NCBI GenBank assembly: GCA_030620095.1
Contig: JAUTXW010002386.1
Location: 310,001 to 374,000 of the forward strand
Origin: Kuschelorhynchus macadamiae
Lineage: Eukaryota; Arthropoda; Insecta; Coleoptera; Curculionidae
DNA: 64,000 bases
Reading direction: 5' to 3'
The position numbers and the translations under genes were made by a program. A model generated the notes under the pieces. That model was not told the DNA's origin and did no database searches. It saw only the letters and a program-made list of their open reading frames with translations. The first letter of the stretch is position 1; every line of letters starts with the position of its first letter. Shown one piece after another: positions 1 through 10,272 of the stretch.

Positions 1-3000
1 TTATAGGGTGGGCGCTTGAGAAAATTCTATATCTGGAAGTGAACATCAACGAGTTTAGGCCAGTAAGCGGCTCATCATACATCAAACTACCGAGATTCAT
101 AGAGAGCAAAAAGGCTGTGATTAATGTGGTGAACCAAGACGAGTGCTGCTTCGCTTGGGCTGTAACTTCAGCGATGTTTCCCACAATCAATATGCCAACA
201 CAAGTTTCATCATATCCCCATTTTTCAACTGTGTTGGATGTAACAGGTATGGATTTTCCAGTAAAATTGTGTGATATTAGTAAATTTGAGAAACAAAATA
301 ACATTTCAGTCAATGTGTATGGTGTAGAATCTACTTTTGAAAATAATAAGATGAAGTATGAAATAGTTGGTCCACTTAGGTATGCGAGCAAAAAATTATT
401 AAATCATGTAAATTTATTGTTAATAAACAGTGATTGTAATATTCAAGCTCATGATGATACACATGTTTGCGATGCACGTTGTACAAAAAGTCATTATTGT
501 TGGATCACAGATTTATCTCGATTAGTGTCTAGTCAAATTAGCAAAGTTAAAAGTAAATTGTATTTTTGTGATGGTTGTCTCGTTTATTTTGATTCATTAT
601 CAGCTATAACTTTACACCAGAAAAATGATTGTAATCACCTATACACATTGACACCCTCAGAGGATATTAGGGTTGATAAGTTTGGAAAGAGTGTACCTGA
701 AAATATTTTAAAATTTGAAAGCATAGAAAAGCAAATGCGAGTTCCATTTGTCGTATATGCCGACTTCGAATCGGTTCTAAAACCATTACCAATAGCCGAG
801 CCAAGTCCTCAAAATTCTTACACAATGCAGAGTGTTAAACACGAACCATATTCCTTTGCATACGTCATAAAATGTTCTTTTGATGATACTGTTTCTAAAT
901 TTGAATTGTATCGCGGAAATGATGCAGCCCAAGTATTTGTTTCTCGTATAGAAAGCGATTTAAGGCACCTTTATAATACATATCTAAAAGATATTAAACC
1001 AATGAACCGTTTAACACCTCAGGAAGAGAATGAATTCGCGAATGCTAAAACATGTTGTATATGTGAGCAGCCTTTTATCGACAATGAAAAAAAAGTAAGA
1101 GATCATTGTCACATAACGGGGAAGAAACGATTTGGTGCTGCTCATTCCGTCTGTAATTTAAATTATAAACTACCTAATTTCGTCCCTATTATTTTCCATA
1201 ATTTAAGAGGTTATGACTGCCACCTATTTATTAAAGAATTATGTCGTCATGGGGATAATATTAACGTCATAGCCCAGAGTAAAGAAAAATATGTTTCATT
1301 TACAAAGAGCATTTACGTTCACGATTATGTCGACAAACAAACCCTATCGATCAAGAAAAAATATTTAAAGTTGCGATTCATTGATAGTTTTAAATTTTTA
1401 TCCGCTTCGTTGGAAGACTTGGGTAGTGGTTTAGATATTGATAGTTTCAGGGAAACGGGAAAACACTTTCCTGATCGGTATCAATTCGATCTAATGCGGA
1501 AAAAAGGTGTTTTCCCATACAGTTTCATTGATTCTTTAGAAAAAATGAATATCCCAAATCTTCCAACAAAAAATCAATTTTATGATACACTAAAAGAGGA
1601 ACATATAAGTGATGAATGCTATGACAGAGCCAAGGATGTGTGGTCATCGTTCAAATGTAAGAATTTAGGGGACTATTCAGATTTATATTTAAAATCAGAC
1701 ATGACATTGCTATGCGATGTATTTGAACAATTCCGCGATATGTGTTTAAATATTTATAAACTCGATCCTGCGCATTACTGCACTCTTCCAAGTTTATCAT
1801 TTGATTGTCTGTTGCGCATGACCAAGGTAAAGTTGGAGCTCTTGACTGATATCAGCACAATTCATTTTTTAAAAAAGGGAATTCGCGGGGGTATAAGTCA
1901 GTGTTCAGAAAGGAAGCATATTGCCAACAACATATTTTTACCCGACTATGACCCTACAAAACCAGAATCGTTTATTACATATTTAGATGCAACAAATTTG
2001 TATGGTCATAGTATGTCACAAGCATTACCATTTGGAGGTTTTAATTGGTTGTCGGAGCGGGAAATATTGGATTTAAACATATTGGATGTTGCCGATGACA
2101 GTCCGGTTGGCTATGTTTTAGAAGTGGATATTCATTATCCGGAAGAATTGCACGATCACCATGCCGATCTTCCATTTTTAGTAGAAAATATTATACCTCC
2201 AACGGGAACATCCAAAATGTCGAAATTAATACCGAATGTTAATGATAAGAAAAACTATATTGTACACTACCGTACATTAAAACAAGCAATTAACAACGGC
2301 CTAATGGTAATGAGAACACACAGAATTTTAAAATTTGATCAATCTAAATGGTTGAAAAAATATATTGATTTCAATACTGATATGCGGAATAAATCGCAAA
2401 CAAAATTCGGTAAAGATATGTTCAAATTGATCATAAATGCAATTTTTGGTAAAACCATGGAAAATGTGGAAAATCGCAAGGATATAAAATTAATAACCCA
2501 ATGAGAAAACTCAAGAGGAAAATGTGGTGCTAGAGCCCTAATAGCTCGTCCTAATTTTAAAAGCTGTTCCATATTTACTCAAGATCTCGTGGCAATACAT
2601 ATGAACCAATTGAAAATTAAATATAATAAACCTATATATATATATATATATATATATAGGATTTTCCATATTGGACATGTCAAAAACGGTAATTTATGAT
2701 TTCTTTTACAATTTTATCAAGACGAAATTCGGTAAAGATGCTTCCTTACTCTACACAGATACAGATTCCCTGATATTAAAAGTATTCACAAATAATTTTT
2801 ATCGCTGTATGACTGAGAATCCGGATAAATTTGACACGTCAAATTATGTCGAGGGAAATACATTTAATATTCAAAAGAGTATGTCAGTCTTGGGTAGAAT
2901 GAAAGATGAGTTTCCAGGTGATCCGATAATCAGTTTTTATGGTACCGGGGCTAAGGCTTATTGTATAAAATCGATTAAGAACGAAGTAAAAAAAGCCAAA

Positions 3001-3357
3001 GGTATCAAGAAATCGGTTATCAAAAATAATCTTAACCTGGAAGACTATCGGAAAGTTGTAGAACAGGGCGGTTTAATTTTTCGTAAAATGAAAACTTTCC
3101 GAAGTCAATTACATAACGTTTATACCGAAATAGTAAACAAAGTAGCTCTGTCCCACAGTGATGATAAACGTTATGTAATTCCATCTTCTACAAAAACATT
3201 ACCTTGGGGTCATAACGACATACAGTTCTATCAAACCACAGCTGAGGAAAATGTTCGAAATGTTATGAGTGTGGTCGAAACGTTTTTATCCGAAGACGAA
3301 AAATTAGATCAACTTCTTAGTGTGATGGAAACGTTTCTGACTAATGATAATGTTTAA
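1..3357 (+). pseudogene. polB: Protein-primed DNA polymerase B (Polinton type), 5' partial, interrupted
   Basis: The frame is open from base 1, so the start codon lies left of the window. Exonuclease motifs are visible: YADFES (about nt 755-772), FHNLRGYDCHLF (about 1195-1230) and YLKSDMTLLCD (about 1684-1716). A Cys/His cluster (CCICEQPF...DHCHITGK) at about 1052-1125 matches the endonuclease VII-like zinc insertion of this family. Polymerase motif A is DATNLYG (about 1987), motif B KLIINAIFGK (about 2424) and motif C YTDTDSL (about 2753). The element would use it to replicate its linear DNA with a protein primer. Two lesions separate motif B from motif C: an in-frame TGA at 2502-2504, after which coding similarity continues in the same frame, and a (TA)n tract at 2634-2658 that shifts the frame before the segment at 2659-3357. 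Not functional as it stands. Confidence 0.93.
2634..2658. repeat. (TA)n microsatellite inside the polB reading frame
   Basis: A perfect alternating AT tract of 25 bases lies between conserved polymerase segments. In frame it reads Ile-Tyr repeats and leaves the downstream conserved segment in another frame. Replication slippage expanding a short Ile-Tyr codon pair is the simplest explanation. Confidence 0.9.
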
Positions 3358-3647
3358 TATAACGTGCTGGAAAATCCATACTTTATTGTATTTAGTTTTT
3401 TTCATAGAATATATATTTAACCTTGTATATTTCGACGCAAAGATTTTGAAGGACACATCGCAAGACCGTCCGTGGGTGGAGCTGCATATTTAAGGTTATG
3501 GGTGGTGGGGTGGCTGCGCAGTAAAAATTAAGGGGTTGTGTTAGTGGGGGTGGTTGCATAAAACCAGATGTAGACATTGTGTAACTTCAGTCTTAGACAT
3601 TTGTTCAGTTTCAAAGTTCAGTTAAAATTACTACGCAACATATAAAA
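3358..3647 (+). promoter_or_regulatory. Intergenic region with candidate initiator sites
   Basis: There is no convincing ORF between the polymerase stop and the next ATG. Arthropod initiator-like TCAGT motifs occur at about 3590 and 3605, a position compatible with a start site for the gene at 3648. There is also a G-rich strand stretch at 3470-3560. The promoter call is inference. Confidence 0.25.
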
Positions 3648-4366
3648 ATGAGTTCATTCAGTGAATTTGGTGGTTCAATCAATAGTTTTGTTCTTGCTGA
3701 GTGTATTGACTCGCTCGCCGATAATAGTTTCGACATCGAAAACTTTAATTTTCTAACACCTGGCGCATTCGAAGCAGAGTGTGGTGATGCCGGCAACAAC
3801 AAATTAGACGCTGCCAGCAACAACAAATTAGATGATGCCAACAACACCAAATTGGACGATGCCATCGGTGGCTACATAAACTGCTTTCCACTAGATCGAC
3901 AAGAAGAACCGCAGCCCGCAGTGAATATAATATAATTAGCGATATAACAATAAAGGAGGCAGCAAAACCTTCAATACTGAAGAAAGCCCTTATGAAAGGC
4001 TCAAGATTTGTACAAGGAAAAAAACGTAAGGTGGAAAGCAGTCAGCCACAACCGTCAACATCTGGGTTGGGGGAGCGTGAGCCACAGCCGTCAACATCCG
4101 GGTTGGGTGGGCCGGTGTCACCTATAATCCGACAAAAAAGAAGGATTACAAATAAAGCAAAATTGATGACACCAAAAAAAATTGTTACCGACCAACCCGA
4201 AGATGGAGTTCCAAATAATCTGGGGCCATTTTCACAGGATGAAGACGGTGAGGTGATGGCACGATTGACCAATATGAAGACGGTTTGGGGTGATAAATTA
4301 TATCAGTGTAGGAGAGAGGCTGTGCGGTGTAGGAGAGAGGCTGAGCGGTATATGAGAGGTATATAG
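3648..4366 (+). pseudogene. Unknown Polinton accessory protein with low-complexity repeats, probably one frameshifted gene
   Basis: No family recognised. The first part (95 codons, 3648-3935) starts MSSFSEFGG and contains tandem octapeptides around NNKLDDA. The second part is usually read from an ATG at 3992, but its frame is open upstream into the end of the first part and reads coherently (IKEAAKPSILKKALMKG), so one gene with a single frameshift near 3,920-3,935 in an AT-rich tract is likelier than two genes. The second part is basic (GKKRKVE, a nuclear-localisation-like run), has two PQPSTSGLG repeats and ends in an Arg/Glu-rich helix (CRREAVRCRREAERY). It follows the polymerase directly on the same strand. 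A DNA-binding or core role is possible but unsupported. Confidence 0.5.
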
Positions 4367-4664
4367 GCGAGCGACTGGGAGGCTCGGATGGAAAAGTATG
4401 AGCGACGTCTCTCATTCATACGCAAGTAAAAGAAATAAAAAAAAAATAGACTTGAATGTGTAGTTGTAAAATCGGCGTCTTGTGTTTACCATTCTATATT
4501 TAATAGGATAGGATAGTTTTTAAATATGTTTTAGTACTAAGTTTTTAACCGAACATCACTGCGGGCGTTTCCCTTCCGATGTAGTTGAACCTTGTCGCTG
4601 GTGGGAGGGCTTAAGGTTGTTATATAATAGACGTTTTTTTTTTATTTGGTAATTCATTGAGTCA

Positions 4665-5270
4665 ATTATTATAAAACAACCAACCAATACAACTACAAAA
4701 AATAAGTATTGAAATTAATTTGAAAATAATAATAATTATTTAGTCCTTAAGTAATAAGATGAATTGAAAAAAAATATATTATGTCACATATCTATATATA
4801 ACCCAGTAAATTGTGTGTGTGTCCTATTATGAAAATAAAAGTTTTAATAAACCAATATGTCTCTTATTCCAACGAAAATGTATTAAATGTTGCGAAAATG
4901 CATACATAAACAATTATAAAATTTGTAATAATTTTTTAGAATATTTCCGGAATATAATTAAAAATGTTTTTTATTATTATAAAACAACCAACCAATACAA
5001 CTACAAAAAATAATAAGTATTGAAATTAATTTGAAAATAATAATTATTTAGTCCTTAAGTAATAAGATGAATTGAAAAAAAATATATTATGTCACATATC
5101 TATATATAACCCAGTAAATTGTGTGTGTCCTATTATGAAAATAAAAGTTTTAATAAACCAATATGTCTCTTATTCCAACGAAAATGTATTAAATGTTGCG
5201 AAAATGCGTACATAAACAATTATAAAATTTTTAATAATTTTTAGAATATATAATTAAAAATGTTTTCTTT
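4665..5270. repeat. Tandem duplication of an approximately 308-bp non-coding unit
   Basis: The block beginning ATTATTATAAAACAACC at 4665 recurs at 4973 and runs in parallel to about 5,265. It includes matching segments such as CCAATATGTCTCTTATTCC and small length differences (GTGTGTGT against GTGTGT). The unit is AT-rich with no plausible coding frame. The surrounding 4,440-5,280 holds nothing else recognisable. Confidence 0.9.
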
Positions 5271-5279
5271 AGACCCCAA

Positions 5280-6190
5280 AAGATATAAACACATCGAAAA
5301 CTCCCTTTAAGCTCAATTAAAATAGCACCTAAAAATTAGATAGGAAGTCGAAATGGTTTTTTGCCCGTTTTGCCGACCACCTTTGGACGTTATAATATCG
5401 AAAACCGTGATAGATAGAGAAAAAAGTTTTAGATAAAAATAATTCCTAAAATCGAGTTCTACAAAAACGTCCACAGGACCTACCTCGTGGGAGTTACCGT
5501 TCGAGAGTTACGGACCTCTGAAGTCGGCGATTTACGCGTTTCTTGAAAAATCGCGATTTACGTGTAACTTTGAACCGCTATATCTCGAGAACGGTAGCTC
5601 GGACGGGAGCGCGCTTGGTGTTGCCGGACGTAGGTCGTCTAGTTCTACAAAAAGTTAAATGGTGACGATATTGTCCGACGCATTCCTGACTTTGTCAACG
5701 CGCTGGTGCACATTTTTGTTTTGAGCGATTCCCGAGCCTCGGGGGTGCGAGATAGCGACTTGGGTTAAATGTAAAAGTTGTTCGCCTAAAAAAAAGTCAT
5801 CGTTTGGTAAAGTTATCGTTCGTCTATCTTTCGCCGTTACCGAGATACGCTTTTGCGAAGTTGACAAAAAAATTGCGTTTTTTGCTCAGCTACGTCCCCC
5901 GCACCTCCTGACAAATTAAAAAAAAAAAAAAAAAAAAATTTGGTTTGATCTGCGATTAGTGTCATCAGGTAGAACCTTTAAAAAGAAACGTTTTTTACTC
6001 TTGAGCATTTCGACGTAAGACGTTTCGTTGCGGAGCTACGGGCTAGATTATGTTAGTCTTTAATAAATATGTGGCAGTCATAACCGCTTAACGACCTAAC
6101 TCTAGCGTTCTCAACCTCAGGCGACCTTACCTCAAAAGTTTCAAATAAAAAAAAGTTGACTTTCGAGAAAATCGAAAAAAAAATCAATAT
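5280..6190. other. Gene-free, comparatively GC-rich segment; source of the piece found inside the capsid gene
   Basis: About 0.9 kb without a credible ORF, with clearly different composition from its AT-rich neighbours and many CG dinucleotides. Variants of one theme recur in it (CTATATCTCGAGAACGG, GCCGTTACCGAGATACGC, GTTACCGTTCGAGAG), suggesting an old repeat or a structured sequence. The part at about 5544-5702 is present again, essentially identical, at about 8007-8164. A polyA run lies at 5919-5938. Function unknown. Confidence 0.55.
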
Positions 6191-6206
6191 TTAATTTTTT
6201 CTTTAA

Positions 6207-6276
6207 AATACTCTATACTTATATTGATAATTTTAAAAACTAGACAAATAACACAAACACATTAATAAAATCAGTA

Positions 6277-6285
<9 letters not shown>
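6207..6285. repeat. Dispersed 80-bp repeat, copy 1 (copy 2 at 14645-14723)
   Basis: AAAATACTCTATACTTATAT and the following bases match the block at about 14,645, including ACATTAATAAAAT near the end. Each copy lies just 3' of a minus-strand acidic gene, so it looks like a duplicated 3' flank with the polyadenylation region. Confidence 0.85.

Positions 6286-6344
<59 letters not shown>
6286..6344. repeat. (TA)n microsatellite
   Basis: A nearly uninterrupted TA repeat of about 55 bases between the duplicated 3' flank and the acidic ORF on the minus strand. Confidence 0.95.
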
Positions 6345-6345
<1 letters not shown>

Positions 6346-6411
6346 TACAATTAAATGTTGACATTCTATACATCGCCACCATCCATTTTGCACCATTCCG
6401 TAGTAGCATAT

Positions 6412-6729
6412 TCACGTAGTGGAGTCGGCATTCCCTTCCTGCGTATCTTCTGAAACATCAGACACTACCCACCAACTACTGTCGGCTGGACCATCAAACT
6501 CACCACGTGGTGATGGTGGACTCCACCAACTTGATGAGTCAGGCAGACTGGCTTCAGCCGACTCCTCTTCCTGACCCTCCTCATCAGACGAAGATTCATT
6601 TTGCACAACAAATCTCTGGCCCATTTCAACTGTTTTGTCGTCGTCGTCGGAATCAGACGAATCTGACCGGTTATTTAACCGCACTGTTTCAACATCAAAT
6701 ACCCAAGAGTTAGAAGAGCTGGAAGACAT
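6412..6729 (-). CDS. Small acidic Ser/Asp/Glu-rich protein (105 aa), unknown
   Basis: Starts MSSSSSNSW, then alternates acidic-serine runs (SDSSDSDDDDK, ESSSDEEGQEEES) with two Trp-Trp pairs (SSWWSPP, SSWWVVSD). No family recognised; the composition resembles a disordered transcription-activation or scaffold-like peptide. A frame beyond its stop toward 6,350 encodes an ending resembling the C-terminus of the gene at 14776-15231 (EWxKMD), so the gene may have lost its original tail by a frameshift near 6,412. Upstream lie a palindromic TATATATATA at about 6783-6795 and two 88-bp modules with CRE-like and FTZ-F1-like sites, so it is probably transcribed. Confidence 0.55.
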   Translation of the reverse strand: MSSSSSNSWVFDVETVRLNNRSDSSDSDDDDKTVEMGQRFVVQNESSSDEEGQEEESAEASLPDSSSWWSPPSPRGEFDGPADSSWWVVSDVSEDTQEGNADSTT

Positions 6730-6830
6730 GTTCGTTTTGCAAACTGATTTGGAATATAACAGAAATCTTAAACGTCAACCTTATATATATATATACTCTT
6801 TGTATCTTATTATGTAGTCCGTTGCGCACC

Positions 6831-7000
6831 CAAGGTCCTATGACGTCGCATACCTTCAAGGTCGGGGAATATAGCAACGCTCTCAAGGAGGGTCGAATCT
6901 TAATTCAAGGACGAATAGAAAAGTCCTATGACGTCACCCACCTTCAAGGTCGGGGAATTAGCAATGCTCTCGGGGTCGGATTTTAATTCAAGGACGAGTG
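6831..7000 (-). promoter_or_regulatory. Upstream array: two 88-bp modules with CRE-like and NR5A-like sites
   Basis: TGACGTCG at 6841-6848 and TGACGTCA at 6929-6936 are 88 bp apart. Each is followed by TTCAAGGTCGGGGAAT, which contains TCAAGGTCG, a match to the FTZ-F1/NR5A consensus YCAAGGYCR, and then by TTCAAGGACGA. The array starts about 100 bp upstream of the ATG of the minus-strand acidic gene. Motif matches are seen directly; factor binding is inference. Confidence 0.6.
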
Positions 7001-7237
7001 GAAACCAAATTTTTATATTAATTTACCTTTTAGAACTTGGACTAAAATAAAATTCAAAATAACTGGTGCAATATGTTTTATTATTTAATTGTTGACATTA
7101 GTTGCTAAACTATCTATTACACATATATTAAGTTTTATATCAAAACACTAAACTATATAACAATATATGGATATACTAAGATATACTTTAACATATATGC
7201 CAAATATAAAGTATAATAATTATAAATAACTAAACGA

Positions 7238-8823
7238 CTAAACAAGCTTATTTGATGCAGAACCATTTAACATATTATAACTAAAAATAGAATCGTGAAT
7301 TATTAATGCGAAAACTTTAGTGTCTTTAGGAAACCGACTGTTACGTGTTTCAAATTCAATCTTGACATCCACAGTTGACGAGTTTACAGCTTCCACCTGA
7401 TGCGAGCAGTCAATAACAAACAGCGGATTTTTCATGTATTCGCCAAAATCCATCATTGGATCGTTAAATTCTCGACCATAATAACTGCTTTGGAAGTTTT
7501 CATAGTTATAATAGGCCGCTGCATACAATTTCTTTGAAAAATCCAAATTCCATCTTTCATAGGGGAATACTGTTGAATTAAGATAAACTCGAATGTCACT
7601 TATATTTGCATTTGTAAATTCAGTCGCATCTTCTTTATAGCTATCCGCTTTTCCAATATTCTGAAATCCGATAATTAAATAACGAGGTTTCTCTAGACTT
7701 GTACTCGTTCTTATAGCCCAAACATCGGATGAAGTTTGTCGGAGAGCGGGAAGCTCGTAAAGATCCCACATACGGTAAGCCATTCGGATATTTGCATTAT
7801 TACCACCTTTATTAATACGTGATAATAGTTTTAGCTTTTGTCTATCCTCGGGAACAATGTGACGTATTTTCCACTCCAGTTTGTCAATTTTAATGTCGGC
7901 TTCGACTTCTCCAATATAACAATTGTTAAAAGTGCAGGCAATTATTATAATCAATTCCTGTTTAATGTTAAAAATCCCCTTCGTATAATCCTCAGCAAAA
8001 CCCATCAGAAAAATCGCGATTTACGTGTAACTTTGAACCGCTATATCTCGAGAACGGTAGCTCGGACGGGAGCGCGCTTGGTGTTGCCGGACGTAGGTCG
8101 TCTAGTTCTACAAAAAGTTAAATGGTGACGATATTGTCCGACGCATTCCTGACTTTGTCAACGCTTTATTAATACGTGATAATAGTTTTAGCTTTTGTCT
8201 ATCCTCGGGAACAATGTGACTGAACACTCCAGTTTGTCAATTTTAATGTCGGCTTCAACTTCTCCAATATAACAGTTGTTAAAAGTGCGGGCAATTATTA
8301 TAATCAATTCCTGTTTAATGTTAAAAATCCCCTTCGTATAATCCTCAGCAAAACCCATCAGATATTTTAGGGGTACTTTGCCAGAAAATACATTACTAGC
8401 GGTATCCACAATGTGTTGGTTTTCTTCATTTAGACCCCATCCGCATGTAAGAAGCGGTTTCAGCTGTGTACTACCAATGGAAACCATTGTTTTAAGAGCT
8501 GTAGTTACACCTGGTTTTCTGACAACTGCAACTTTCTCACCGCCTATCTCATATCGAATTTCCTCATATAGAAAAGCTAATGAATTATTAGATAAAAAAC
8601 ACTTTTTTGTAGCGTCTTTTGGTTTAAATGTTCCTTCGACATATATGTAGCTTTCCGATATATCCAAAATTATGTCTTGAAAGTGAACTGGGATACGAAT
8701 TTCATCGGAATTTTGGAATTTAGGTGATCCGTAGGGTTTATATGTATGTTCTTGCAGGCTTATGATAGAATTATTGAAAATAGGTTCAGTAAAAACCTCA
8801 ATTTTTTCACTACTTGTCATCAT
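7238..8823 (-). pseudogene. Double-jelly-roll-like major capsid protein, split by duplication
   Basis: The N-terminal part (ATG at 8823) reads through YIYVEGTF and NNSLAFLYEEIRYEIGG, and the C-terminal part (ending at 7238) includes NIRMAYRMWDLYELPAL, PRYLIIGFQN and NDPMMDFGEYMKN. This is the arrangement I know from insect proteins with a double-jelly-roll-like domain, regarded as Polinton/adintovirus hexon equivalents. The frame is broken because about 200 bp are present twice (7807-8008 and 8163-8362), separated by a 158-bp piece copied from the non-coding block at 5544-5702. The duplicate copies differ at several positions, so the event is not brand new, or the two halves come from different copies. 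The start overlaps the stop of the phospholipase gene as ATGA (8823-8820), suggesting coupled or bicistronic expression of virion genes. Confidence 0.8.
7807..8362. repeat. Direct duplication (two copies of about 200 bp) enclosing a transposed 158-bp piece
   Basis: Copy 1 is 7807-8008 and copy 2 8163-8362; both run from TTTATTAATACGTGATAATA to AGCAAAACCCATCAGA. Between them, about 8007-8164 repeats the non-coding segment at 5544-5702 (for example GAACCGCTATATCTCGAGAA). Visible differences between the copies include GACGTATTTTCCACTCC against GACTGAACACTCC. Confidence 0.92.
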
Positions 8824-9460
8824 GTTCGTTGGCTTCGTACTTTCAAGCCGATGGATTGAAGAAATCTACGATCTTTGGCAGAGAGACGTTGATATCCTTT
8901 TGGTCCGACGTCGTGATCGTGAATGAGCTCTGTTTTAGCGACATGTTTCTTTTTATTAGGTTTCGTTATTGTTTGACATATCGGAGAAAACATGTACGGT
9001 CGGCGGTTGTAACAAAAACCCATCGTTAGACTAGTTTTTTTAGCTCCAGTTTGGCTTTTGGAGCTCTTTATTTTAGCTGAATGCGTTAAAACACCCATAC
9101 CGAAACGTTGTTTCGCCTTCATAATATTTGTTACCAACCAAGCAGATATTTTTTCACCTGCACTAGCGTCTTTTGATTTTACTCTCTCCCAAGCACGTTG
9201 TTCAAGATCGTAATCAGCTTGATGGCGTGAACTTAGGTTATTTTCGGTTTTTGAATATGCTATATCGTGTTTCTTACACGCTGCATCTAATGGGTTAATT
9301 CCCAAATCACCTCTCGCTTTGTAAGTTTGGTGCCTGGCCCACAATATTGATAACCGGGAAGGTGTAACTCAAACGGTAGTTTATTAATTATAGAATTCAC
9401 TATATCACACCCAGTCTTACTCGAATATCGAGAGCGTCCACTTCGTTTGATGGTCTGCAT
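8820..9460 (-). pseudogene. Parvovirus-like phospholipase A2 / virion core protein, frameshifted
   Basis: A frame from an ATG at 9458-9460 contains LPFELHLPGYQYCGPG, the calcium-loop part of a VP1u-type secreted phospholipase A2. The next part, in another frame from about 9,320, contains INPLDAACKKHDIAY, the catalytic His-Asp helix, then WERVKSKDASAGEKI and a basic tail (KPNKKKHVAK). The family hydrolyses endosomal membrane phospholipid during entry of parvoviruses; adintoviruses carry similar domains. One frameshift at about 9,310-9,330 separates the calcium loop from the catalytic helix, so the present copy is broken. The start codon faces the ATPase start only about 51 bp away, and the stop overlaps the capsid start. 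Confidence 0.8.
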
Positions 9461-9511
9461 CTGAATGAGTAGTTAAAGCCGTGTGTACGATATAAAATTT
9501 TTTTTTTCACT
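9461..9511. promoter_or_regulatory. Very short divergent promoter between phospholipase and ATPase genes
   Basis: Only about 51 bases separate the two divergent ATG codons. On + a TATA-like ATATAAAATTT lies at about 9490-9500. Both genes probably use overlapping promoter elements; this is inferred from geometry only. Confidence 0.35.
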
Positions 9512-10219
9512 ATGATGCGTATTGTTAAGCTGAAACAGAAGCTAGAAATAGATAATCTCGATGAGAAGGTTGGATCTGGACATGTAGGGAAAAATGTGAG
9601 ACGTCGGCATGGTCCTTTGTTGCCATGATCAATTCGTGGATTGCTAATAGGGCCTTCTAATTGTGGAAAAACCAATGTTATGATTACCTTGCTTACACAC
9701 CCTTTAGGATTGCGCTTTGAAAATGTCTACGTATATTCAAAGTCGCTGTATCAACCCAAATACGAATATCTCAGGAAAATTTTCACGCCGATTAAGGGTC
9801 TTGGTTATTATACTTTTAGCGATACAACAAATATCGTGGAGCCATCCGATGCCAAACCAAATTCAATTTTCATATTTGACGACGTAATGTGTGAAAAACA
9901 AGATGTTATACGATCATATTTTAGTATGGGACGACATAAAAATGTAGATAGTTTCTACCTAGCACAAACCTATTCCCGAGTTCCCAAGCAATTAGTACGT
10001 GACAACGCCAATTTAATTATAATGTTTAAACAAGACGAAATGAATTTACGACATATTTTTTCGGATCATGTATCGCCAGATCTGACTTTTACACAATTTC
10101 AAGAGATGTGTGCTAAATGTTGGAATGACAAGTATGGGTTCCTCGTTATTGATAAGGATAGCGATTTAAATTCGGGAAGATATCGCAAGGGGTTCGATAA
10201 CTATATATACATAGAGTAA
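9512..10219 (+). pseudogene. A32/FtsK-like DNA packaging ATPase, one in-frame TGA
   Basis: Walker A is GPSNCGKTN (about 9656-9682), Walker B is SIFIFDDVM (about 9865-9890), and the later QDEMNLRHIF region fits the packaging ATPases of Polintons/adintoviruses, which pump DNA into the capsid. The true start is probably the ATG pair at 9512/9515, because the segment HGPLLP followed by SIRG, directly before the P-loop, is the usual beginning of the domain. A TGA at 9626-9628 separates those two pieces in the same frame, so the gene is a nonsense allele unless recoded. The remainder is intact to the stop. Confidence 0.82.
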
Positions 10220-10272
10220 GATCAGTGAATTCGCATTACATAGTTGTATGATACTCTGGCAACATCACCTTC

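Noticed and set aside
3392..3577. 61-codon proline-rich minus-strand frame
   Set aside because: It overlaps the intergenic region 5' of the gene at 3648, has biased composition and no family resemblance; treated as chance.
4042..4415. Two minus-strand frames opposite the basic protein
   Set aside because: They mirror the repeat structure of the coding strand (PSTSGLG repeats) and show no independent features.
6507..6817. Plus-strand frames across the acidic gene
   Set aside because: Antisense shadows of Ser/Asp codons; no start context or similarity.
7838..8128. Plus-strand frame across the capsid duplication
   Set aside because: Runs over duplicated capsid antisense and the transposed non-coding piece; an artefact of the rearrangement.
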